DNA from: Halalkalibaculum roseum | GTDB taxonomy: Bacteria > Bacteroidota > Rhodothermia > Balneolales > Balneolaceae | Length of the DNA: 64,000 nt | Assembly (NCBI RefSeq): GCF_011059145.1 | Contig: NZ_JAALLT010000002.1 | Location: 62,001-126,000 of the forward strand | Direction: 5' to 3' | Shown here: positions 33,543 through 40,992 of the stretch, in pieces | Layout: every line of letters begins with the position of its first letter | How positions within the stretch are numbered: the first letter of the stretch is position 1 | Program-made: the position numbers and the translations under genes | Notes under the pieces: generated by a model | What the model was told of the DNA's origin: nothing | The model's input: the letters and a program-made list of their open reading frames with translations, nothing else | Databases searched by the model: none

Positions 33543-34376
33543 ATGTTTGGAAGCAGTAAGTATCCAGCCTACACCAATAACGGATATAAGTTCCTAAAAA
33601 TTTCAAATCAAAGAAGTTCACGTCCGCCACTGGTGTTATTACACGGCATGTTCGGAGGTCACAGCAATTTTGATCCCTTAGTAAAAAGACTGGATGATCA
33701 AACAATATTTGTACCGTTAATTCCACTTTACAGTTTGGATAAAGAAGAGCTATCCATTCCTATGCTGTCAGATTGGCTGCATAAGTTTTGCCGGGATTGT
33801 GAGATTGAACGGCCCGTTTTACTGGGAAATTCGATGGGCGGGCACGTGGCCCTGGAATACAGCAGGGTGTTTACCGATGATGTTACCGGTCTTGTATTAG
33901 CAGGCAGTTCCGGGCTTTTTGAAAATGATTTCGGTTCAACCAACCCGAAAAGGAATGACAGGAATTATATTCGTAAAAGGGCCGCTTTAACATTCTATGA
34001 GGACATTGTCACCGAAGAGTTGGTTGATGAAATTATGGAAGTAACCCAGTCTCCACAGAAACTTCCCAAGCTGTTGAAGATTGCCCGTTCTACTCATAAG
34101 TACAATATGGAATCGATGCTTAAAGATATTAATCTGCCGGTTTTACTTATCTGGGGGAAGAACGATCAGGTTACACCGCCACGGGTTGCCGAACAATTTT
34201 TCAAAAAGTTACCGGATGTCCGATTGAAATGGATTGAGAAATGCGGTCATGCCCCCATGATGGAGCGTCCGGATGAATTTGTAGAGCATTTAAAGCCTTT
34301 TTTACAACAACTGGAATACACAAAAGCGAATAAAAAGAACAAGCAAAATTATGAAGGAAATTATTCACACAAGTGA
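33543..34376 (+). CDS. Alpha/beta hydrolase
   Basis: A 277-residue alpha/beta-hydrolase fold protein. The oxyanion region LVLLHGMFGG, the nucleophile elbow GNSMGGHVALEY (Ser), the acidic residue in LLIWGKNDQVTP and the His in EKCGHAPMMERPDEF complete the triad. No signal peptide, so cytoplasmic. Substrate unknown. It overlaps the start of the RidA gene by 26 bases, showing translational coupling, and is divergent from the TPR lipoproteins. Confidence 0.88.
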   Translation: MFGSSKYPAYTNNGYKFLKISNQRSSRPPLVLLHGMFGGHSNFDPLVKRLDDQTIFVPLIPLYSLDKEELSIPMLSDWLHKFCRDCEIERPVLLGNSMGGHVALEYSRVFTDDVTGLVLAGSSGLFENDFGSTNPKRNDRNYIRKRAALTFYEDIVTEELVDEIMEVTQSPQKLPKLLKIARSTHKYNMESMLKDINLPVLLIWGKNDQVTPPRVAEQFFKKLPDVRLKWIEKCGHAPMMERPDEFVEHLKPFLQQLEYTKANKKNKQNYEGNYSHK

Positions 34377-34728
34377 TGCACCCGAAGCCATTGGACCTTA
34401 TAGCCAGGCTGTGACCCATGCCGGAGTGGTCTATTGTTCCGGTCAAATAGGACTCGTGCCGGAAACCATGGAGTTCGCCGGAGATGATGTTGAGAGTCAG
34501 GCCAAACAGGTTATGAAGAACCTTAAAGCGGTTCTTGAGGAAGCGGGTTCTTCATTTGACAACGTTATCAAATGCAGCATCTTTTTAGCGGATATGTCCG
34601 ATTTCAGTACCGTAAATGAAATTTACGGGTCTTATTTTGGAGATAATCCGCCCGCCCGCGAAACCGTTGCAGTTAAAACTTTACCTAAAAGCTGTAAGGT
34701 TGAAATAAGTTGTATAGCGCACACTTAG
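34351..34728 (+). CDS. ridA: RidA family reactive enamine/imine deaminase
   Basis: A 125-residue RidA/YjgF protein of standard length. It has APEAIGPYSQAV, YCSGQIGL, QVMKNLKAVLEEAGSS, IKCSIFLADM and ETVAVKTLPKSCKVEI with the conserved arginine just before (PPARETVAV). RidA removes reactive 2-aminoacrylate and related imines made by PLP enzymes. The cystathionine enzyme and other PLP chemistry are elsewhere in the window, but not in this operon. The ATG at 34351 lies inside the hydrolase gene; no better start exists. Confidence 0.94.
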   Translation: MKEIIHTSDAPEAIGPYSQAVTHAGVVYCSGQIGLVPETMEFAGDDVESQAKQVMKNLKAVLEEAGSSFDNVIKCSIFLADMSDFSTVNEIYGSYFGDNPPARETVAVKTLPKSCKVEISCIAHT

Positions 34729-34764
34729 GAGAAGTTACTTATATAGCAACATTCAATTGCGCAG

Positions 34765-34801
34765 AGGAGGTCAAAAGATTAGGGCCTCCTTTTTATTTTT
34801 C
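34765..34801 (+). terminator. Rho-independent terminator after ridA
   Basis: AGGAGG (34765-34770) and CCTCCT (34785-34790) form a six-base stem with a 14-base loop, followed by TTTTTATTTTT. It sits 36 bases after the ridA stop. The T-run overlaps the stop codon of the convergent M23 gene. Confidence 0.75.
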
Positions 34802-36760
34802 TGTTTCGAAAGGAAGGCTATAACTCTTTTCCGTTTTATTACCCTCCATATCATACACGGTAACCTTCAGGTTGTTTTCGTCTGAAGGCTCAAATTCGGG
34901 ATGATAATACACCAGGCGATTGTCTTCCGGTTCATATTCTGCTATTCCTTTGGTGCCATTCACCGAAAAAGTACTACGATTGTAATCGAGTCCCGATAAA
35001 TTGTCTCGAATGGTAAGATAAATTAGCCATTGTCCGTCAACCCGCTTAATGATTCTGGGATTCATCAATTCGGGAGACTCATTGTCCTCAAGAATATAGA
35101 AACTACCCAGCTCTTCAGGCTGAGCTACCATGTAGTTTTGCTGAATCTTAGTGTTAATATAACTGAGTTTTTCCCTTCGCCGCTCATACTTGTATAAACC
35201 AAGCTTTGTATTAGTCATCTGAACCGAATCAATTTCGAGAGCCAGTTTATAACCTTGTTTGATTGGATGGTTAAAGGGATAAACCTGAACAAGGGTAGAG
35301 TCGGAACGAAACTTCTTGACTCGCAAACCAACTGACAGTGTATCGTAGAAGGTCTCCGGCTGGAAAGCAGCAAAGCTTTTGTCGGTTGTGGATGGTACGA
35401 TCGAGAAATGATGTGGAGTTACTTGTCGTGCAATAAAGTGATCAACGGCTGAAGTTCGAAAAAAGATATCCCTGGCAGGATTCAGTTTCAGCCGCATTCC
35501 GTGTCTGTTTCCATATAGCGTATAATTGCCGGGATCTTCATCTATACTTAATTCGGCAAAAGTAAGTCCCTGAATATCATTATCGGGAATATTTACCCAG
35601 TTTTCGAACCACGTCCAATTTTCGGCATTCAATTCAGTAGAATCAAATTTACTGGAAACGGCTGTCGTGGAAAAATCTCGCGACTGCTCTCCAACAGGAT
35701 TAACACGCAACCTAAGGGTCGCTTCACTGCTATTGCCAAAATAATCATCGGCAATAATTCTAATGCTGTGTGTTCCCTCCGCTAAATCAAGCTTACCTTT
35801 ATTACCGGATGTTTTGTAAAACGGCAAGGTATTTCCATCGGCAATATAGAGGCGCTGATAACCGGCCCTTTTATCATTAAGAATAGGGTAGACCCTGTCA
35901 ACAAACATCTGATTGGTCTCGGCATAAGAAAAGCTGTCCACTTTAGAATGAAACACAAGCTCGTCATCTACAAACATTTTCAATTCATAAACGGCATAGG
36001 CATTGTAAACATCATCGGCCTGATCGAACACATCAACACCAAGACCTATGGGACCGCTGACATCGACCGTTCCAAAAGAGTACATGTTACCGCCGTTTTT
36101 GCGCACTCTTTTAGTAAAAATGCGATTCGATCCTTCAATTTCGGACTCCATCGATAGCGGTTCCACCGACAAGTTTGAAAATTCCGGAGGAATAGTGTCT
36201 TCTACTTTTAAATTTGTGAGCAGCGGGTTGAATGGCCGGTGGTCAGGCGTTCTCAGTTCAAAATGAAGGTGGGGTGGGCCGATTCCCGAAGCACCGCTCA
36301 AAGCTATCACATCTCCCTGCTTGATACGGTAGTTCATATCCTCAACATTTTCATCGATCTCAAAACGGTGATCACGGAATCGAATTGAATCAGCAATTTG
36401 TTGAATTTTCTCCTCAAATCTCAGCAAGTGTGCGTATACCGAATAGGAACCGTCGTCATGTTTTAGATAAAGTACTTTACCATAACCGGTCGGTCCGATA
36501 GCAATACGATGTAGGACGGCGTCCCTTGTAGCGTAAATCTCATACCCCTTTTTTCCCCAGGTTTTCAGATCAAGAGCGGAGTGAAAGTGAGCCGAACGGG
36601 TCTCTCCGAAGGTGGAGGTCAAATATTCTCCGGCATTGGTTGGCCAAATATAGGTTGCACCGTCAGGAGAAAAAGGTTGACTGTCTTGGCCAAAGAGGGT
36701 CACCGGAAATATTACGCAAAGTATAAATAGGAATGATCGATATGTTGATGATACGGACAT
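34793..36760 (-). CDS. M23 family metallopeptidase with long C-terminal region
   Basis: About 655 residues. After a signal peptide ending TLFGQ comes an M23/LytM domain. Using the ATG at 36758-36760, H60 and D64 (HFHSALD) and H165/H167 (PPHLHFEL) are the zinc ligands and catalytic histidine, and all are present, so it should be an active peptidoglycan endopeptidase. Residues about 190-655 are beta-rich with no known catalytic motif (Ig-like or DUF region: IRIIADDYFGNSSEATLRLRV; YDMEGNKTEKSYSL). An in-frame ATG 21 bases upstream would overlap the preceding gene by 20 bases; the later one leaves a one-base gap and is preferred. Role: cell wall remodelling in the periplasm. Confidence 0.88.
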   Translation of the reverse strand: MSVSSTYRSFLFILCVIFPVTLFGQDSQPFSPDGATYIWPTNAGEYLTSTFGETRSAHFHSALDLKTWGKKGYEIYATRDAVLHRIAIGPTGYGKVLYLKHDDGSYSVYAHLLRFEEKIQQIADSIRFRDHRFEIDENVEDMNYRIKQGDVIALSGASGIGPPHLHFELRTPDHRPFNPLLTNLKVEDTIPPEFSNLSVEPLSMESEIEGSNRIFTKRVRKNGGNMYSFGTVDVSGPIGLGVDVFDQADDVYNAYAVYELKMFVDDELVFHSKVDSFSYAETNQMFVDRVYPILNDKRAGYQRLYIADGNTLPFYKTSGNKGKLDLAEGTHSIRIIADDYFGNSSEATLRLRVNPVGEQSRDFSTTAVSSKFDSTELNAENWTWFENWVNIPDNDIQGLTFAELSIDEDPGNYTLYGNRHGMRLKLNPARDIFFRTSAVDHFIARQVTPHHFSIVPSTTDKSFAAFQPETFYDTLSVGLRVKKFRSDSTLVQVYPFNHPIKQGYKLALEIDSVQMTNTKLGLYKYERRREKLSYINTKIQQNYMVAQPEELGSFYILEDNESPELMNPRIIKRVDGQWLIYLTIRDNLSGLDYNRSTFSVNGTKGIAEYEPEDNRLVYYHPEFEPSDENNLKVTVYDMEGNKTEKSYSLPFETEK

Positions 36761-36761
36761 A

Positions 36762-37424
36762 CTATTCAGATACCGAGACATTTAGTTCAGCAAGATGATC
36801 TCCCAAAGTAGCTTTAATTTTGTCTCCTGATTTTATTGGAGAAACTCCTTCAGGTGTACCGGTAAATATCAGATCACCGGGACTCAAAGTAAATATGGTT
36901 GACAGATAAGAAATTAAAGTTTTGACCGGAAAAATCATATCTCGGGTATTTCCTTGCTGTCGAATTTCTCCGTTTACTTCTATTTGCAGATCCAGCTGCT
37001 GCGGGTCGTCAATTGCTGAAGTTTTGACAAAATGACTTAGGGGAGCGAAGGTATCGAACCCTTTTGCGACACTCCAGGGATGTGATTTTTCTTTTGCTTT
37101 CTGCTGAATGTCCCTGGCAGTTACATCAATACCGATCCCATATCCCCTGATATAATTAATAGCCTTTGATTCAGGGATGTTTTTGCCAGTCTTGCCGATA
37201 GCAACTACCAGCTCAACTTCGTGATGTACTTCCTTACTCTGCTCGGGAATAACGATGGAATCCCCTTCAAAAATTAAGGCGCTAACCGGTTTAAGAAACA
37301 CCATGGGTTGATCAGGAACAACATTCTTCAACTCCTTGGCGTGTTTGGCATAATTTCGCCCGATACAAAAAATGGAGTTAACCGATAGCTCAGGGTCCAG
37401 GCCGGGTATTGGTTTCTTACTCAT
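36762..37424 (-). CDS. Fumarylacetoacetate hydrolase family protein
   Basis: A 220-residue FAH-fold enzyme with IFCIGRNYAKHAKEL, FLKPVSALIFEGDSIVIP, HHEVELVVAIGKTGKNI (metal-binding Glu cluster), GYGIGIDVTARDIQ, WSVAKGFDTFAPLSHFV and GDLIFTGTPEGVSPI. Small members of this group are acylpyruvate hydrolases or oxaloacetate decarboxylases (FAHD1/YcgM type). Substrate is inferred from size and not from unique residues. It precedes the M23 gene on the same strand with only one base between, so they are co-transcribed, though no shared function is evident. Confidence 0.88.
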   Translation of the reverse strand: MSKKPIPGLDPELSVNSIFCIGRNYAKHAKELKNVVPDQPMVFLKPVSALIFEGDSIVIPEQSKEVHHEVELVVAIGKTGKNIPESKAINYIRGYGIGIDVTARDIQQKAKEKSHPWSVAKGFDTFAPLSHFVKTSAIDDPQQLDLQIEVNGEIRQQGNTRDMIFPVKTLISYLSTIFTLSPGDLIFTGTPEGVSPIKSGDKIKATLGDHLAELNVSVSE

Positions 37425-37514
37425 GTTGTTCCTAAATGGTCAATTAAATTAGTCTTTGTTTAATGACAAGCATAAAAGAGTCAAGCCCTACAATTAGGCT
37501 TAAATGTACTCTTT

Positions 37515-37554
37515 AATCTGCGGAAATCAGCATAATCTGTGTCATCCGTGTTCC
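37515..37554. repeat. Half-element of the ACACGGAT palindrome family
   Basis: AATCTGCGGAAATCAG followed by TAATCTGTGTCATCCGTGTTCC matches the right arm of the elements at 2856, 44713 and 51087. No good left arm is visible upstream, so it looks like a solo half between the FAH-family gene and the L27 terminator. Confidence 0.5.
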
Positions 37555-37560
37555 ATACCC

Positions 37561-37600
37561 AAAATAAAAAAGCCTTAATCCCTTTTAAGGAATTAAGGCT
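37561..37600 (-). terminator. Strong rho-independent terminator after rpmA
   Basis: On the minus strand AGCCTTAAT and ATTAAGGCT form a nine-base stem around an inner CCTT/AAGG stem, followed by TTTTTTATTTT. It lies about 23 bases downstream of the L27 stop. Confidence 0.9.
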
Positions 37601-37622
37601 AACATTATAAAATTTTATATAA

Positions 37623-37877
37623 CTATTGGGGTTCGACGCTAACGAACTTACGACCGCCTGAACGGACGTTAAACATAACCTGGCCGTCGGCTTTAGCAAA
37701 CAGCGTGTCATCTTTTCCACGTCCCACATTTTCGCCGGGATGGAATTTAGTTCCCCGCTGGCGAACGATAATGTTGCCTGCACGAACTACTTCTCCGCCG
37801 TATTTTTTTACGCCAAGTCGCTTGGAAATCGAATCGCGACCGTTTTTTGTAGAACCTTGTCCTTTCTTATGTGCCAT
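37623..37877 (-). CDS. rpmA: 50S ribosomal protein L27
   Basis: 84 residues, full length. [20 protein letters not shown] is the start after the universal family pattern, followed by [22 protein letters not shown] and [15 protein letters not shown]27 reaches the peptidyl transferase centre with its N-terminus. There is no extra N-terminal cleavable tail of the kind seen in Firmicutes. It follows rplU by 17 bases in the usual L21-L27 order, with a strong terminator after it. Confidence 0.98.
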   Translation of the reverse strand: MAHKKGQGSTKNGRDSISKRLGVKKYGGEVVRAGNIIVRQRGTKFHPGENVGRGKDDTLFAKADGQVMFNVRSGGRKFVSVEPQ

Positions 37878-37894
37878 AACAAATTAAATCTTTT

Positions 37895-38452
37895 TTATTC
37901 TTCTTCTTGCTTACTGTCCCATGCGCGCTGTACTGTCACGCGATCTTCATCCTCGGGTACAAAACCTTTCAACTCCGCTAGTGGAGTATTATTGATGTAC
38001 TCAATAGCTTCTTTCGCATTCATATCGGTAGAAACCTTATCCGGGGCTGAAGCCTTTTTCGTTTCTTTTTCATCTTTCTTCTTAGGAGCCTCGGAAGTCT
38101 TGGCTTCTGCTTTCTTCTTAGACTTCTTGGTGCTGCCGCTGGCTGAAATACTTCCGATTTCAATCTGTGACATCGGCTGCCGGTGGCCATTTTTGACTTG
38201 ATAGCCTTTACGACGCTTCTTTTTAAAGACGATAACCTTATCAGCCTTGACATTGTCGAGCAATTCTGCTTCCACAGACGCTCCTTCAACAGTAGGCTTG
38301 CCAACGGTAACGCCACCGTTTCCGTCGTTGATAAGTAAAACATGATCAAAGGTAAGCTTGTTACCGGGTTCTTCATTTTGTTTGTCAACAAAGAGGACAT
38401 CGCCTTCTGAAACGCGATATTGGTGTCCGCCAATTTTTACTACTGCGTACAT
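37895..38452 (-). CDS. rplU: 50S ribosomal protein L21 with long C-terminal extension
   Basis: The first ~105 residues are ordinary L21: MYAVVKIGGHQYRVSEGD, then VIVFKKKRRKGYQVKNGHRQ. The usual length is about 100-105, but this one is 185. The extra part is a lysine/alanine/glutamate-rich linker (STKKSKKKAEAK ... KKDEKETKKAS) and then a compact-looking tail (MNAKEAIEYINNTPLAELKGF, EDEDRVTVQRAW). Such tails occur in some Bacteroidota-type L21 proteins; its function is unknown. The frame is continuous, with no sign of a fused second gene or frameshift. Confidence 0.96.
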   Translation of the reverse strand: MYAVVKIGGHQYRVSEGDVLFVDKQNEEPGNKLTFDHVLLINDGNGGVTVGKPTVEGASVEAELLDNVKADKVIVFKKKRRKGYQVKNGHRQPMSQIEIGSISASGSTKKSKKKAEAKTSEAPKKKDEKETKKASAPDKVSTDMNAKEAIEYINNTPLAELKGFVPEDEDRVTVQRAWDSKQEEE

Positions 38453-38609
38453 CTAAATCTTAAATTATAGTTAGTAAATATTCTTTTTGCGAGAGACTCC
38501 AAATATAAGGGTTGCTTCATTGAATGCCAAGTGAAAAATGTTAGGAATGCTGCCCATTAATATTGTATTTTTTGAACTGTTAAAACAATAACGAAATAGT
38601 ACAAAGACG

Positions 38610-38816
38610 ATGAAGAAAGAACTTCCGGATTTACACAAGCAGGCTTTTATGTTTAAGAATACCAAGCGGTTTCAGCATGATGGAGGTAGGGCATGGATCA
38701 AAGATTCTCAGCTGCATGAAGCCCGAAAAAATGCCAACGGTAAGCTGAATACGATTTCTGAGGAGAAAGACAGCGAGTTGGTAGAAGAATCACAGGAACA
38801 TAATCCCTCTCTTTAA
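38610..38816 (+). CDS. Small hydrophilic hypothetical protein, 68 residues
   Basis: Starts MKKELPDLHKQAFMFKNTKR and is rich in charged residues throughout, with no membrane span. No family recognised. Support for it being a gene comes from its position in the gap between the divergent rplU and the cyclophilin fusion gene, from its ATG-to-stop length without overlap on either side, and from its sensible amino acid make-up. There is no strong ribosome binding site, so chance remains possible. Confidence 0.45.
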   Translation: MKKELPDLHKQAFMFKNTKRFQHDGGRAWIKDSQLHEARKNANGKLNTISEEKDSELVEESQEHNPSL

Positions 38817-38885
38817 TCACTTGATTTGAGTCCTTAACCTTAGGCTCCCGAGCAGTCAGACCTTAATGAAACCGGACATTTATTT

Positions 38886-40952
38886 ATGAAGCAAGGGATC
38901 ATCGTATATTTTGTAATGGGGCTGCTGGTAATCATGTTTTTGTATTCCCAGTTTATAGATGAAGAAAAGCCGGATGCTTACAGCGGCGAGCCGATTACCG
39001 ACTCATTGGTCGTTAATACCTATCCAAGCTTATACGAACACATCAACAACCGAGACGCGGAAGGAATAGCAGGTTTTCTTGACCATTCCTCCCAAGAAGT
39101 ACGTCAGCAGGCCTGGCGAGCTCTCGCAAGTACTCCTATAGATTCATTGGATAACTATATCCGATTGGCCCTTGATAGCAAATCCGAACTCCCCTGGTTT
39201 ACCTTAAGCATGCATGAGCTAAGCACAGAGCAGTTGAGAGCATTGGAGGTCTACTGGTTGGAGCAACCGGAGAAAAGAGCCGGAATCAGCTTGGTCCTCG
39301 GCAGGCAGGGTGATGAAACCACGCTAAATTTTTTAATCGACCAGTTAGAAGAAGCTGCGGAAACAGATTACGAACCGGACTATGCACTCGCTGTAGGGAG
39401 GCTGATGGTTGACTACCGAGTTGAGAATAATGAGCATACCAAAATTATTCAGCGGGCATTTCTTTCTGACGATTCGGAGCTCATACGGCCTTATCTTTAC
39501 GGATACTATCGTGGGAATGCCCAGAACCTTTCGGTTCAGAATCGGGACTCACTTTACAGCAATTGGAAAGAGTACGGTTTGGGTAACAGCGACGAAGTGG
39601 ACCAGTATATAGTCAGATTGCTGGGAGGAGATGTTTTTTATGAAATCACCCTATACCAGAATTCAGAGAATGAGCTGGACCTCAACATTCAGCTGGCGAT
39701 TGAATTATCCCAAGCAATCGGGGATCTGGAGCTAACAGACCGTAATATATTAGCTATTCGCATCTTATTGATGCATGAGAATCACCATGTAGCCGCGGAG
39801 GCTTTGAAGAGCCTCGATGGGAAGCTAGCAGAAGGAGACAACCTGTTTCGTTTCATTACTTCAGAAATTGTAGCTGATACTTTATCTCAGCCGTATGTAT
39901 GGCTGCAAGCGTTGAAAACAACCGCCCCGCTCGATACCGGTTTGATTGCCGAATACGATAAACGCCTGGAACACATATCCAATGAGAATCCCTATTTACT
40001 GACGCAGGCATTGAGTATTCGTATGCTTTCGGATACACCTGAAGTATTTATAAGTCGGGTTGCTGAAATAGTCAAAGGTGATAACTCACTTAAGACCTTA
40101 TATGCTATTAATGCATTGAGCACATTCTGGAGCCGGCTGCAAATGGATCAAAAAGACAAGGATATTGTAGCTGATGTTAGAAACATCGTATTCCAGGCAC
40201 TTGAATTGAAGCACCGCGGAGTGGCTTATGCCTGCGGAGCCTTACTTGCCGATGAGAGTTTGTTTGACGAAAGTCATTTTTCACAGATTAACCAAGCTCT
40301 AAATTCTTTCAGCCTGCCGGAAGATATTGAGGTCTACCAAGCCTTCGGAGGATTCTATAAGGAGCGATTTGAAGAGCAGGCTAAACAGGTTATAGATTCT
40401 CTGGCGGCTCTCGACTATGCCCCATTAAATCGATCCCTGCGAAGTTCCGGCTGGGAAGTTCCGGTTCCTGAAACTTCAGGAGAACAATTCAGAACACCCG
40501 ACTGGCAGAGACTTTGGGAAATAGGCAAGGATCCTGTGTGGACGTTACATACCGAAAAGGGGATTATTAGAGTGCGAATGAATACGCTGGTAGCGCCGGC
40601 TACGGTTTCTGCCATAGATAGCTTGACAATGGCTGGAGCCTATGATGGTATTCCTTTTCACAGGGTCGTGCCAAACTTTGTGATTCAGGGCGGAGATATT
40701 GAAAGTCAGGACGGATTCGGCGGACCGGATTATATTTTACCAACAGAGGCCAGTGAGTTGGAGTACAGAAGGGGAGCGGTTGGTATTGCTAGTGCCGGTA
40801 CCGATACCGAAGGCAGTCAGTATTTTATTATGCACCAGTGGAAACCACATCTGAATGGGGGATACACGTTATTTGGACATGTGATTGAAGGAATGGATGT
40901 GGTAGACCGGATCATTCCCGGTGATACTGTTCAGCAAGTCTATTGGGAATAA
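38886..40952 (+). CDS. HEAT-like repeat/cyclophilin-type peptidyl-prolyl isomerase fusion
   Basis: A 688-residue protein. One hydrophobic span (about 5-20) anchors it or acts as a signal. Residues about 40-500 are helical HEAT-like repeats (EVRQQAWRALASTPIDSLDNYI; HHVAAEALKSLDGKL). The last ~150 are a cyclophilin: FHRVVPNFVIQGGDIES (with the catalytic Arg), GIASAGTDTEGSQYFIM and HLNGGYTLFGHVIEGMDVV. All main active-site positions are kept, so isomerase activity is expected. The repeats probably bind clients in the periplasm. A 15-base perfect hairpin follows the stop. Confidence 0.9.
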   Translation: MKQGIIVYFVMGLLVIMFLYSQFIDEEKPDAYSGEPITDSLVVNTYPSLYEHINNRDAEGIAGFLDHSSQEVRQQAWRALASTPIDSLDNYIRLALDSKSELPWFTLSMHELSTEQLRALEVYWLEQPEKRAGISLVLGRQGDETTLNFLIDQLEEAAETDYEPDYALAVGRLMVDYRVENNEHTKIIQRAFLSDDSELIRPYLYGYYRGNAQNLSVQNRDSLYSNWKEYGLGNSDEVDQYIVRLLGGDVFYEITLYQNSENELDLNIQLAIELSQAIGDLELTDRNILAIRILLMHENHHVAAEALKSLDGKLAEGDNLFRFITSEIVADTLSQPYVWLQALKTTAPLDTGLIAEYDKRLEHISNENPYLLTQALSIRMLSDTPEVFISRVAEIVKGDNSLKTLYAINALSTFWSRLQMDQKDKDIVADVRNIVFQALELKHRGVAYACGALLADESLFDESHFSQINQALNSFSLPEDIEVYQAFGGFYKERFEEQAKQVIDSLAALDYAPLNRSLRSSGWEVPVPETSGEQFRTPDWQRLWEIGKDPVWTLHTEKGIIRVRMNTLVAPATVSAIDSLTMAGAYDGIPFHRVVPNFVIQGGDIESQDGFGGPDYILPTEASELEYRRGAVGIASAGTDTEGSQYFIMHQWKPHLNGGYTLFGHVIEGMDVVDRIIPGDTVQQVYWE

Positions 40953-40954
40953 AG

Positions 40955-40985
40955 AATGGAACACGGATCAAATCCGTGTTCCATT
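40955..40985. terminator. Perfect hairpin, ACACGGAT family, between convergent genes
   Basis: AATGGAACACGGAT, loop CAA, ATCCGTGTTCCATT: a perfect 14-base stem with a three-base loop filling the whole gap between the cyclophilin fusion and TonB-receptor genes. Few T residues follow, so it may terminate in both directions only weakly. In sequence it is a minimal form of the dispersed ACACGGAT palindromes. Confidence 0.75.
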
Positions 40986-40992
40986 GACAAGC

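Noticed and set aside
37740-38201. A 153-codon frame on the plus strand
   Set aside because: Shadow of the L21 and L27 genes on the opposite strand.
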